In this document: one piece after another, positions 33,641 to 45,200 of the stretch
Numbering within the stretch: the first letter of the stretch is position 1
Layout: every line of letters starts with the position of its first letter
Assembly: GCA_023525975.1 (NCBI GenBank)
Contig: CM042032.1
Location: 72,872,260-72,936,259, forward strand
DNA length: 64,000 nt
DNA from: Smallanthus sonchifolius
Lineage: Eukaryota; Streptophyta; Magnoliopsida; Asterales; Asteraceae
Reading direction: 5' to 3'
Notes under the pieces: generated by a model
Told to the model about the DNA's origin: nothing
Seen by the model: the letters and a program-made list of their open reading frames with translations, nothing else
The model's database searches: none
Made by a program: the position numbers and the translations under genes

Positions 33641-34864
33641 ATGCAACATACTCGCTCACAGGGATCACTCGACTTTGAAGCCTATTCAGAGCCAGAGCGA
33701 GAACTTCGGGAGCGCAGTCGAAAGTTTCGCAGTCGTTTGAGCAAGCTAGTTGAGAAAAAGGTACGCATTCCAATTCCTATTGCTAACATGGGTGATGCTA
33801 ATCCAACTGCTAGGTGTACCGTCTACCAGAGGGCATGTGATGGTTTCACGGGTGCTAGGTCCTCTATTACCTGTCCTGCTCTGCCTAACACTAATACTTG
33901 GCAGATTCCATCTCATGTGATGAACACTATCAGTAACTCTACTCAGTTCCACGGACTCGAGGACAAGGATGCGCCAGTACATCTGTCCCGCTTTGCACGT
34001 ATTTGCGATACCTTTCGCATTACTGGTGCTACTGATGACGCTATCATGTTGCGTCTTTTCCCGTTCACCCTATCTGGTCGCACTGCCACTTGGTTGGATA
34101 CCCTGTCCCAGGATTCCTTACCACTTAGGAAGATCTGAAGGCCAAGTTCTTGAAAAAGTATTATCCACCATCTAAGGCCGCCCGTCTGAGGAATCAGATC
34201 CACTCTTTACGTATGGACCCCGATGAGCCTTACCATATGGCTTGGGAGCGATTCAATACTCTGCTGAGCAAGTGTCCTCAGCGTGGCCTTTCTGATTGGG
34301 CATTGGTTGAAAAGTTCTATAATGGTCTTACATTTAAGAAACAACAGATGTTCAATACTGCTGCAGGAGGCCACATCATGGATAAGAAGGAGCCGGAGGA
34401 GTGTGAGGAGATGTTTGAGAATTTTGCTCAAGCTGAGCAACAGCAGCCTTCTTCTAGGAATTCCACTCCTAGTGCTAGGACACCTACTTCTGCCACTAGA
34501 GGTGTTCACTAGGTCACTATTGAGACTAGCATGGCTGCTGCACTTGCAGCTATGGCCAAAGAGATCAAAGATTTGAAGTTGAGTGCTATGAAGTGTGAGG
34601 TGTGTAGAGGAGGTCATGACACCATCGATTGCCTGTCACTCAACAGGAATAGGTGGACTTCCGGGAGGAACCAAAAACCCCCTCTGTTCAACTCCGGATG
34701 GAGAAACCACCCTAACTTTAGTTGGAGATCTGGCGGGATCCCACATGGGTTTCAACCCCGTCAAAATCAGTATGGTTGAGATAGAGACGAAGGACAGAAT
34801 TCTGGTAGCAATGCAGGTGAGAAGAGGATTGAGGATATGTTAGCTACCCACACTCAGTTGCTTG
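33641..34864 (+). pseudogene. gag: Athila gag, broken
   Basis: The ATG at 33,641 opens MQHTRSQGSLDFEAYSEPER. The capsid part contains FHGLEDKDAPVHLSRF and DDAIMLRLFPFTLSGRTATW (about 33,950-34,095), the standard gypsy gag fold. The frame is lost near 34,138, resumes at 34,150 (AARLRNQIHSLRMD, ALVEKFYNGLT), stops with TAG at 34,510 and continues with a knuckle CEVCRGGHDTIDC near 34,598-34,636. Further TAG codons occur at 34,866 and 34,894. Confidence 0.85.
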
Positions 34865-34902
34865 CTTAGTTGGTGAGAACAGACCAGGAGACTTAGAATA
34901 AG

Positions 34903-36070
34903 TTGAAGGAGCATGATACATTATTGAGGAGTCAGCAGTCCGCATTCTTAGATTTGCAGCACACAGTTGGAGACATTACGCGCCAGCTAACTGACAGATC
35001 TGGAGGTTCCTTTTCGGGTAGTACTGAGACTAACCCGAAAGCCACGTTGAAGGCGGTGACCATGCGCAGTGGTAAGGGAGGAGAAAATGAGCAGACACCG
35101 GTATATGATGATGATGAGCCGGTTGATGAGGAGATAGAGATGGAGGCTCATGGAGGGTTGCACGAGAAGCAAGTCCCAACAAGTATAGTGTCCAATAGTG
35201 AGTCTCTCACTAAGAAGATAGGAGAAGAAGAGAAGAGTGAGGGGAAGAAGAAGACCCCTGATGTTAATCTTAGTCGTGTTCCATATCCTGCTTGCCTGAT
35301 GCATCAGAAATATGCTAAGGATTATGGACACTTTCTAGAGTTGTTTAAGCAGCTCAAAATTAATCTGCTTTTCGTTGAAGCCCTCCAGCATATGCCGAAA
35401 TATGCTAAATTCCTAAAAGATATTCTGTCCAATAAGAAGAAGCTGGAGGACCTTTCAACTGTCACTCTGAATGAAAGATGCTCTGCGGTGGTCCAGAACA
35501 AGCTACCGAAGAAATTAGCAGATCCGGGTGTCTTCACGATCCTGTGTTTGTTTGGTGGTTTGACTCTGCACCACGCGTTGGCCGATCTTGGTGCTAGCAT
35601 CAACCTGATGCCATACTCTCTCTTCGAGAAGCTAGGCCTTGGAGTTCCGGCCACTACGCGCATGAGCATATCTTTAGCCGACCGTTCGGTCAAATATCCA
35701 TGAGGAATAGTGGAGAATCTGTTAGTGAAGGTTGATAAGTTTGTTTTCCCCGCGGACTTTGTCATTCTCGATATGGAGGTTGACGATAGAGTCCCATTCA
35801 TTTTGGGACACCCCTTCTTGCGCACCGCCAAGGCATTGATCGATGTTTTCGACTGTAAGATCACACTTCGTGTGGGGGATGAGAATGTCACCTTTGATGT
35901 CATGAAGTTGATGAAGCACTCTAGTGGTCAGGACGATTCCGTGTTCTTTCTAGACCCTATCATATCTCACATGGATCGTTGCCTTGACTACGTGTGTGGC
36001 GCTGACCTGCTTAACACACAACACATGGGTGAGGAAGACCAGGAGGATGAGACTGATGCTCTCCCCGAGC
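34903..36070 (+). pseudogene. pol: Athila gag-pol junction and aspartic protease
   Basis: The first part has the lineage-typical NPKATLKAVTMRSGKGG (about 35,032-35,085) and an acidic stretch. The protease follows: LADLGASINLMPYSLFEKLG (about 35,580-35,640), with Leu where DTGA or DSGA has Thr or Ser, then FILGHPFLRTAKALIDVF (about 35,796-35,850). A TGA at 35,701 interrupts it; in this context a CGA codon with a CpG is the likely ancestor. The catalytic Asp is retained. Confidence 0.84.
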
Positions 36071-37740
36071 AAAGTCTGAGCCACTCGGATAGTAAACCTC
36101 CTGAGTACCGAGAAGTATTTGAGGTGGCTGGGAATACCGAGGAGGAGAAGAAGCCCTCGGTTGAGGCACCGCCATCCCTTGAGCTTAAGGAGCTACCCTC
36201 ACATTTGGAGTATGCACTCTTGGATGGTGAGACCGGTTTGCCCGTCGTGATTTCTGCTGCACTGACGGAGGAGGAGAAGGAGAGATTAATAGAGGTCTTG
36301 AAGGTGAATAAACAGGCCATTGCGTGGAAGCTTACAGACATAAAGGGCATCAGCCCGACTTTTTACACGCATAGGATATTGATGGAGGAGGAGCACAAGC
36401 CAGTTGTGCAACCTTAAAGGAGGCTTAACCCGAACATATCGGATGTGGTGAAGAAGGAGGTCCTTAAACTTCTTGATGCTGGATTGATATATCCAATTTC
36501 TGACTCCACATGGGTAAGCCCGACTCAGGTCGTCCTGAAGAAGGGTGGGATGCCAGTCGTGAAGAATGAGAAAGATTAGTTAATCCTTACTAGGACAGTC
36601 ACCGGTTGGAGAGTGTGCATTGATTATAGGAGGCTGAATGATGCTACAAGGAAGGACCACTTCCCCCCTTCCTTTCATTGACCAGATGCTGGAGCGCCTA
36701 TCAGGGCAGCAGTTCTATTGCTTCCTTGACGGTTTCTCGGGTTTTTTTCCAGATCCCCATTGCACTGGAGGATAAGGAGAAAACCACCTTTACATGCCCG
36801 TACAGTATCTTCACGTACCAGCGTATGCCATTCGGGTTATGTAATGCTCCAGCCACCTTCCAGAGGTGCATGGTGGCTATATTTCAGGACATGATTGAGA
36901 CTTCCATAGAGGTTTTCATGGACAAATTTTATGTGTTTGAGAGTTCTTTCAATCATTTTTTGCATAACCTTGAGAAGATGATGAGGAGGTGCATAGAGAC
37001 GAAGCTGATGCTTCACTAGGAGAAGTGTCACTTCATGGTGACTGAGGGGATTGTGCTTAGGCACAAGGTTTCACATGCCGGTATCGAAGTGAATAGAGCT
37101 AAAATTGACACGATCAGTAGGCTTCCACCACCGACTAGTGTGAAATCGGTTCGTAGTTTCTTAGGTCATGCGGGTTTCTATAGGCGATTCATTAAAGATT
37201 TTTCGAAGATCACCCGACCCATGACCCGCCTTCTGGAGAACAACGTCTCGTTTGAGTTTGATGCGGACTGTTTGAAGGCATTCGAATTCTTGAAGGAGCC
37301 GTTAGTCTGTGCTCCTATCTTGATTTCCCCCGACTGGAGCTTACCCTTTGAGCTCATGTGTGATGCGAGTGATTATGCTGTCGGGGCGGTTTTAGGCCAA
37401 AGGAGATAGAAGCACTTCCACCCGATCTATTATGCGAGTAAAACTATTAGTAATGCTCAAGATAATTACACGACTACCGAGAAGGAGTTGTTAGCGGTGG
37501 TTTTTTCATTTGACAAGTTTCGTTCATGCTTAGTACTCTCTAAAACCATCGTTTATACTGATCATGCGACATTGCGATATCTGTTCGCCAAGAAAGACGC
37601 AAAACCTAGATTGATTCGATGGATTCTGCTTCTTTCCGAGTTTGATATTGAGATCAAAGATAAGAAGGGAGCAGAGAATTTGGCGGTCAACCATTTTTCG
37701 AGGCTAGAGGACCCCGGTAGGGAAGAGATCCGGGAAGAGG
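36071..37740 (+). pseudogene. pol: Athila reverse transcriptase and RNase H, broken
   Basis: RT segments in order are KQAIAWKLTDIKGISP (about 36,310), stops at 36,415 and 36,577, GWRVCIDYRRLNDATRKDHF (about 36,605-36,664), a frame shift near 36,670, then QRMPFGLCNAPATFQRCM (about 36,820-36,873). The catalytic box FMDDF reads FMDKF (about 36,916-36,930), so one Asp has become Lys. A TAG at 37,017 follows, then FLGHAGFYRRFIKDFSKI. RNase H has MCDASDYAVGAVLG (about 37,357-37,398), a TAG at 37,407 and YTDHATLRYLF (about 37,554). Confidence 0.87.
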
Positions 37741-39131
37741 CCATAGGGGACACATTTCCCCATAAGTCCTTGATGATGGTGAGTGTGAGACCGAACATAG
37801 AGCCGGTGTTTTACATGAGCGCCGAGGCGCAAGGTTTGCCATGGTTTTCTGCTATAGCAAACTACTTGGCTGATGGTGTAGTGGTGAAGGGCATGACATC
37901 CAAACAGAGGCATAAGTTCTTTTCCGATGCCAACCACTACATTTGGGATGTTCCACATATCTTTTGTGTGGGAGTTGATAGAGTTCTGAGGAGGTGTGTG
38001 AGCAAGGAAGAAGGCGTAGAGATCCTTAAGCACTGTCATGAGGGTTTGACGGGAGGTCACAACGGGCCCTCCTACACCGCCAAGAAGGTGTTTGATTCTG
38101 GATTTTATTGGCCTACAGTGTTTAAGGATGCTCATGAGTTAGTGAAGAAGTATGATGCATGTCAACGCGCTGGTAATATCTCATCCCGGAATGAAATGCC
38201 CCAGCACCCGATCCAAGTAGTTGAAGTATTTGATATTTGGGGCATTGACTTCATGGGTCCATTCCTTGCATCACGAGGGAATCGGTACATATATGTGGCG
38301 ATAGATTATGTTTCTAAGTAGGTTGAGGCTCAAGCTTTACCTACAAATGACGCCCGAGTAGTGGTGGGATTTCTAAAGAAGCTGTTCAGCAAGTTTGGTA
38401 CTCCTAGAGCCCTGATTAGTGATAGGGGCATGCATTTCTGCAATGCTCAGATGGAGAAGGTGTTGTCACGCTATGGGGTCACCCATCGGCTATCGACTGC
38501 CTATCTTCCACAAACCAGCGAGTAGGTGGAGAACGCGAATAGAGGAGTGAAGAGGATTATGGAGAAGACTGTCAGGAAGAATAGGAAAGATTGGTCCGAC
38601 AAGTTAGATGACGCGCTTTGGGCCTTTCGAACCGCGTTCAAAACACCTATTGTGACCACACCCTTTATGATGATCTATGGCAAGGCATTTCATCTCCCGG
38701 TAGAGCTAGAACACAAGGCGTATTGGGCCTTAAATGCGGTCAATCTTGACTTGCCTAAAGCAGCACGACACCGGTTTCTCCAGTTGCATGAGTTAGATGA
38801 GCTACGTGACGAGGCATACACACGTTCTTGGAGTAACAAAGAGCGTACAAAGGCGTTGCATGATCGTCGGTTGAAGGGAGTGAAAGAATTCAAGTGTGGG
38901 GATAGGGTTTTGGTATATAATTCTAGATTAAAATTATTCCCAGGAAAGCTTAAGTCGAGGTGGACAAGGCCATACACGGTCAAAGAAGCATTTCCATATG
39001 GCACGGTGGAGTTACATGATGAGAAGGGTAGCACGTGGAAAGTATACGGTCATAGGTTGAAACATTACATCGGAGGACCGATTGAGAATGTTGAGGGGGA
39101 TGAGATTCTCCTCGACAAGCCAGGAAACTAG
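37741..39131 (+). pseudogene. pol: Athila integrase, broken
   Basis: The zinc-binding domain at about 38,026-38,170 keeps both His (HCHEGLTGGH) but reads YDACQR where CDTCQR is expected, so one Cys is lost. The core has GIDFMGPFLASRGNRYIY (first Asp, about 38,240), a TAG at 38,319, then ALISDRGMHFCN (second Asp, about 38,410-38,445). The glutamate motif follows a TAG at 38,524 and reads VENANRGVKRIMEK. From 38,526 a 201-codon frame is open to the stop at 39,129, including the C-terminal GDRVLVYNSRLKLFPGKLKS and a YTVKEAFPYGTVEL strand. Confidence 0.87.
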
Positions 39132-39650
39132 GGCTAAGTGAGAGTAAGTCGTCGGGGTAGAGCCCGAGTGTAGAGTTTGTAAAATTCTTTGTTTTCATTT
39201 TCATTTTAGTTTTTGTGTATTTTCGGTTAGTGTGTTCTTGGGTTTTCGTGTGTTTCAGGGAATCGTGGCCAAAAAGGCGGAAGAAAACCATCAAAAATGA
39301 CGTTCCAGGTATGTACGCTTAAAAATCTAAGGTTGGAACAAGTTCTGAAAGCAAGTTGAAAAAAAATTCTTAAATGGTGAAAACTTTTCTAAGTATAAAA
39401 AACGGGCTTAAATTTATGTGAATGGTGCTTCCTAGTGGTACGCGATACGCGAGAGACAAACAACCCTTGCCAATTTTCTTGTCCCCCGCGGTATGCGAGA
39501 ATGCTTATTTGGGCTCTCGCGGTACGCGGGGCACTGGAGGGACACCTCCTCCTACCCACCCCCCACGATACGCGTGACTGTGAGCACAGGCCTCTCGCGA
39601 TACGGTAGAGAATGGGAAATTCAGAAAAAAAATATAAAAACCATGTTCTC
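39132..39650 (+). promoter_or_regulatory. Athila spacer: second palindrome cluster and TATA-like box
   Basis: After the integrase stop comes non-coding sequence with a second cluster of CTCGCGGTACGCGGG-type near-palindromes (39,431-39,610; for example 39,514-39,531), the same motif as in the LTR U3. About 22 bp after the last one is TATAAAAA (39,633-39,640). The cluster plus TATA arrangement looks like an internal promoter for the third ORF. This is inference from layout only. Confidence 0.42.
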
Positions 39651-40641
39651 CGTCATTCCAACACAACACCACCTTCCACTCGTCACTCCACCGCCGCCTC
39701 TTCACCGCAACCACCATCCACCACTGCCACTACTCCGGCGACCACTCCCTCTCACCCACGCAGACCACCTTTACCCACCACTGTCTCTTCACCACCACCA
39801 ATTCCACTACCACTGTCGCCGCCCTAAGCCACTATCAATCACCATCTCAGGGAGAGAAAAGGAACCACACCTACTCCCTACTACCATCGTCACCTGATTT
39901 CACCCACCCACCACCACTACCTCCCTCCGGCGACCACTATACCTGTCACCACCACCACAGTCGGCCTCATACATCAATTCAGGAGGATCACAAGGGTTTG
40001 GGTCTGTTTTTAGCACCTTCATATTGTCACGTAGCTACACGTTGAGGTAAGGTTCCCTGTTACACCATGAATTCGAGTCACGGTTAGTGTAAATTGAGGC
40101 GTTTGGTAATTTAGATCTAGTTGAAGTCTTGATATGCAAAATGGTGTTATCGGAGTCAATTTTCACGCTTTAATTGAACATCTATTGTAGTTTTGTGAAG
40201 TTCTAGCCTAACTATATGCCATGTATGCTCACTAATTTCTCTTGGCTAATCTATCATAGTCTTTTATCTAGTCTTAGTGTTTTAGGAGTCATGTATCGAG
40301 TCTTAATGTTTATCGAGTCTTAATGTTTAATTGTAAATTATAGTCATTTGAGTCGTTGGCCTAGTAAATTGTCACAACTTGTGTAAATTGTGTCTTGAGG
40401 TATACCTTAAACTTTTCTGCAGGGTTAGACCGCCTCGTCCGTACTCAATCTCCATTCGGGCGAGGTTGTCTGGTTTTTAAATAAACAAAAAAGGTATCCC
40501 GAATTTTTCAAAAATTTTTTTTGTAGCACATTATTTGTTTATTAACTGGCCGGACGACCGATAATGAAATGCTATACGGTCGTCCTGCCCAGTATCTTAT
40601 TTGTTATTGTATAGTTGTTTTACTAACGTGTCGTTGCAGGC
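39651..40641 (+). other. Putative leader exon and intron upstream of the Athila third ORF
   Basis: A C- and CCACC-rich leader (about 39,660-40,046) ends at a strong donor, GAG|GTAAGG, at 40,046/40,047. The next 593 bp ends with a canonical branch point TACTAAC (40,621-40,627) and acceptor TTGCAG (to 40,639), two bases before the ATG of the third ORF. A second acceptor-like CTGCAG lies near 40,425. Short proline-rich open frames in the leader (39,612-39,897) look like chance. Confidence 0.45.
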
Positions 40642-41935
40642 ATGTCTGATCATGGCGAGTCGTCTAGCGCAGCGAAGCACAGGCGGGGCCCACTTCCACA
40701 CCCGAGGGGTGAGCCAGAGGAGCCGCGCCTGATTTGTCGTGCGCCACGTGTCATCCGATAATCAGTTCTCAAGATGCGTCCAGCAGCCGACGCGGAGCCG
40801 ATTCTGCTTGATGCTAGGGTTTTACACCACCACACCCTCCTCCGGATTGAGCTGATAACAGAGGAGGTTGTTCGCTTAGAGAGGTTCATCGACATGGAGC
40901 CCTACCAGCATCGTGGGATAGATTAGGGGCTGATGGAGGAGTTAGGACAGCTCTAGAGACTACAGGAGTATATTGATGCCCGGCGTTGGCCTATGACGCG
41001 ATCCAGTACCAGGAGCTTACTGTCGAGTTCCATTCTACCTTCCGGTACGTCACATGCCAGTTCGAGGAGCCGGCTACAGTTTTTTTTTCCTTGGGCCGAT
41101 AGGTTTACGAGATGTCGGTGCCACAATTTGCGGTTGCCACGGGGTGGTACACCTAGGCCGAAGTGGCGGAGCAGCCATTTTTGCAGAGCTTGCGGGGTTT
41201 ATTTAGGAGGCGACACGACCAGGGGGTCAGCGACAGTTAGTTGCGTGACTTTTGGCATTCCATCGTTGATGGACCATACTCCTCATCTCTTGTGGAGTCG
41301 TCCATTCGTGACCCTCTCATCCACTACATACACAGGATCCTGGTTTGCACTCTCATCGGACGCCGGTCCGGTATTGAGAAGTGCAGCCATCTTGATTTAT
41401 TTTGCCTCTACTGCATCGTTGGCCGCCGAGAGGCCAACATAGCTAGCATTCTCATTTCATCTATCGCCAGGGGTCGTCGAGGTGGGCCGGAGGCCAGACT
41501 GGAGCTCGGGCCTTACATCAGCAAGCTGGCAGTGCGACTAGGAGTTTTTGACAGATATCCGGGATGTCTACTCACACCGGGCCCGGATACCATTCCTTAT
41601 GGACTGTATGAGTTGAGATTAGCGGGGATCATATCTATGGACGATCCGTTGTGGTTTATAGAGATCAGGCAGGGTCTACAACTCCCACCACCTGCTGGGA
41701 CGCCTGCCGAGCAGGCAGTTCAGATGGGGCACCCACACCACGCAAGAGGATTCTACATCACATAGCGCGCTCCAAGGTGCAGCACCCGCTCCGATTGAGA
41801 CCACCAGCACCACTCACTCTTGAGGAGCTTAGGGATCAGCTTTTTGATAGGATGAACCACCAGGATGCGGCCATTCGATATATTATGCAGCACCAGGACA
41901 TAGAGATACAACCATTCTTCAGGGCACCAGACTAG
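40642..41935 (+). pseudogene. Athila third ORF (Athila ORF-1 / env-position protein), broken
   Basis: The start at 40,642 follows the predicted splice acceptor and opens MSDHGESSSAAKHRRG. The frame is broken near 40,760, 40,924 and 40,955. The best conserved part is 41,241-41,765: DFWHSIVDGPYSSSLVESSI, GRREANIASILISSIARGRR, LGVFDRYPGCLLTPGPDTI. This matches my memory of the Athila ORF-1 family found only in this lineage. It ends with MNHQDAAIRYIMQHQDIEI and a stop at 41,933. It occupies the place of an envelope gene, but I see no signal peptide or membrane segment that would prove that role. Confidence 0.72.
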
Positions 41936-43525
41936 TATCAGACGGATCAGCCAGACACAGGTGGAGACCCACAGTGATCATCTTCAGCACCTTTTGTCGG
42001 GTTGTATATTGTGGTTCCTTGTATTTTCTTTCTGTATTTCTTTTTTATGTATTTCTTTTCATTTTATTTTGGTCTGTATTTAAAAATTGATGTCTAAATA
42101 TTATTGTACAGTTTGGGGGATCGGCTGGGTTGGTTGTTATTGTATAGTTTATATTATATTACGTGGTTAAATTGTTTGCTAGTGTGATAGAATTAGCCGC
42201 TTTCATTCGTGAGGAATTATTGTAATCGTGATGAGCTGGGTGCGTTGGAATGGATGGCTAGGGGATACGACTTACGGGGAATTTCATCGATATATCAGGG
42301 AAGTCTGTTCGGATTTTTTGTGCATTTATTTTTTGTATTTTATTTCTTCTTTATTTTCTTTAATTTTTATTTTTATTTTTGTAAATTTCTTTTGTGTTAC
42401 CGTCGTTTCTCGATCGACATTGAGGACAATGTGAGTTTTAAGTGTGGGGATGGGAGACATTCGTCTAGGTCTGTTATTTCGAGTCTGTTGTAAATTGGAG
42501 AAATTTTTTGAAAAATAGAGTTTTGCATGCACATGGAAGATGATAGGTAAAACTGTGCATTGTGTGATTTAAAGTGAAATAAAATAAACAATAGAAAGCG
42601 TGGTTAATTTACGATGAATTGGTAGGCCCAGCCAGTTTGAGAGCTTAAATATCCTGAAAATGTTACTTAGGATTAATAACTTAATTCAATCATGAAATCT
42701 TGTGGGTTCTCATCTTAGGGAAACGGTGAAACTGAAACTGTCAACATAGGTTGATAGGTACCACGGTAAGCTAAGGTTTTTATGTTTCTAAAATATTTTT
42801 GGCACACCACTCTCTTTTTATGAAAATGAACTGAGAGTTGGTGGCTCCCGCATTCCATATTTTCATACATTATGAGTATAATTAATCAATTGAGAACTTG
42901 AGTTTTGACCTACGTGTTACCCTTCGGGATAGCGACTTGGTTGATACACCCATGGGTCGGGACTTGAGGGATAAATATTTGGGATAAATAAGTTTTGATT
43001 TATGTGTTACCCACGAGGATAGTGACTCGGTGGATACGCCTCTAAGTTGATTTCTTATGTGCTTAATTGATAAGGCTGCAGCCTATGTGCTACCTTCTAG
43101 GATGGTGACCCAGTTGATGTACCACTAGGTGAGGTTGATTCATACATCTAATAATACTCATTCCATTTCATTCCATTCAATCATTTATATTTTGAAAACA
43201 TAAAGATTTTAGTATGCTGTGGTGGAAAGATCTAAATGATCTAACACGGGCCTAAACATGACCATTAGACGGGATTAGGGGAAAGTGTAGCTTTTAAGTG
43301 TAACACCCATAGTTTGAGTGATATGGTGTATAAAATGGATTAGAACAATTTTTGGGGGCTGGAAATTTGGTGTTTGGGTTTAGTCGGATAGAAATACCAG
43401 TTATTACACTTTAACGCGTGATTATATTTGTGCTAATTAATTGAGACTGTTAAAGCCGTGTCCAGTTGTGATTCCATTGAAGATATCTTTTTCGATGACG
43501 AAAAAAGTGTAAGTGTAGGGATGTT
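41936..43525 (+). other. Athila 3' non-coding region
   Basis: About 1.6 kb without a supported gene. It contains an internal polypurine-like GTTTTAAGTGTGGGGATGGG (near 42,432), the repeated phrase GTGTTACC-CG(G/A)GATAGxGACT near 42,920, 43,003 and 43,087, and the proper polypurine tract AAAGTGTAAGTGTAGGGATG (43,505-43,524) directly before the 3' LTR. Confidence 0.6.
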
Positions 43526-45195
43526 TGATGTGTTGCAAAACACATGTAATTATCCTATTGTAATTGTGTGTATTTGTATAGTTTTGTAATCATTTTGTAT
43601 CGTTTTAAGTTCGTTCTGAGTTCGGGTCATAAGTGCTGGTTATAGTGTGCTAAGGAAGCGGAAAATAGAGTAAAATCCTGGAGATATCGAGCACATAGGG
43701 TTGGAGAGTTGGAGAAAAGAAAAAAATCAATTTTCTGAGATTTGTGCTCCTCGCGGTACGCGAGGAGTGAGAGAAAATCCATCGCGGTACGTGAGGGAAC
43801 CAAGAAGCTTACCCGACTAAATTATCCCTCGCGGTATGCGAGGGACTGGCCATATTCCTCTCGCGGTACGTGAGAGGACCGTTAATCAGTAAAAAATAAA
43901 GAAAATTAGGGTTTTAATTGTTTTAAACGGCCATTCTATTGATTATTCGATTATTAGCCGTCAGAGGAAGAACAAGAGGCGATTTTGGCAAAGGAGAAAG
44001 CTTTAGGGTCGAGAGTTTGAAGGATTGAAGCTTATACCGTTAGACATTGAATCATTCGGTCACGATTGATCATCTTGGTTGCTTTGATTTGTGTTTGATA
44101 CTCATGTTTGCTACTTTTTACGTTGAATCTTCGGTTTCTATCATGATTCTTGGCTAAACCCTAGATCTACCTAGGTTAACGATGAATGTTTGCTAAACAT
44201 TGGATTTTTATCGGTTTATGGAATTTGTTTTGGTTTTTATGATTTAGTACAGATTTGATTTCGATTTTTTAATGAATATGCATGCTTAGTTTTGTATTTT
44301 GATTGGTTGAATTGTTCCGTACATGTCTTGGTGAATGTCTTTCATAAATAGATGTGTATTAGATCGCCTACTTTGTGTTCGTGATTTGTGTGTGGTTTGC
44401 TAGACGTGGTAACCATAGGATTATCAATCAATAACTTACTAAATTAAGTGTTCTTCTTATCTAAATACCTGTAAAGTGATAGATAAACGATTAGTCTTCG
44501 GTATTAGTGGTTCTGAGAGTGAATAGTCTGAGAGGACGTTTCCTAAGGGCTCGAGTGTCCTTAATTGGTGTTAAACAAGTTGAATTCAGGTTCCTCCTTG
44601 CATCTCCGATGTATTGAGATAGTGAAACCGAGATGTGAGCTGTCTGTTGTGTTCTTTAGCATAATCGGTGAGACCGAAAGGTGATCTGAGCACTAGTGAG
44701 CATAATATCCTTTGAGTTTCCTTCTAGTCACATTCTGAGATTGATCAAGAATCCATTAGGTAGTTTGAGGGTGTTACATCTTAGGATCCCAGTTCCATTG
44801 CATCTTTCATAACCGATAGAAACCGAGTTTAGTAAACAGGATTCACAGCCTAGGTAGTGTCTTTCAACCTTACTGATTTCATTCGAGTCTTTGTCTGCTT
44901 GGTTAGTTGTCTTAGTACTCTTCTTCATTCAAATATTTCAAGTTTAGTAGTTAACCTTAGTTCGTAGAACCCCCCCCCCCAATCCATATCAAACAGTTCA
45001 GTCCTAGTCAGAGTCTAGTTTGTGTTTGAGTCAGTGTCTCATGGGTTCGAAATCGAGACTTCCATTGAGCTGTGTTACAATTGATAGGTACACTTTCCTG
45101 TCTTTGTAGTCTAGTTTAGTAGGTTTTTCTAGAGTTTAACTAGAGTGTCTAGGTTAGTTTTGTGTTTTGTTTTATAGACCATTTGACCGACATCA
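43526..45195 (+). repeat. 3' LTR of Athila W
   Basis: It matches the 5' LTR throughout, starting TGATGTGTTG and ending GACCGACATCA. It has a 10-bp insertion near 43,587, a C homopolymer near 44,978 and many substitutions. The palindromes recur at 43,748-43,875; the first is nearly perfect (CTCCTCGCG-GTA-CGCGAGGAG). Confidence 0.86.
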
Positions 45196-45200
45196 GATAT

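Larger units (their letters stand above)
31770..45195 (+). mobile_element. Athila-lineage Ty3/gypsy retrotransposon W (13.4 kb)
   Basis: Flanked by a perfect 5-bp duplication gatat (31,765-31,769 and 45,196-45,200) within the copia gag. LTRs of 1,657 and 1,670 bp start TGATGTGTTG and end GACCGACATCA. The primer site has the GGCGTCGTTGCCGGGG form of the Athila/Tat group. Gene order is gag, protease, RT, RNase H, integrase, then a long spacer with a third ORF of the Athila ORF-1 / putative plant transposon protein type, then a non-coding tail. The LTRs differ at many sites and all frames carry stops, so it is an old, inactive copy. Confidence 0.9.

Noticed and set aside
39493..39897. Overlapping proline/histidine-rich frames in the Athila spacer
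   Set aside because: Low-complexity CCACC-rich leader sequence; better explained as an untranslated exon.
44970..44985. C homopolymer in the Athila 3' LTR as a regulatory site
   Set aside because: The matching 5' LTR position has a shorter run; it looks like slippage or a sequencing effect.
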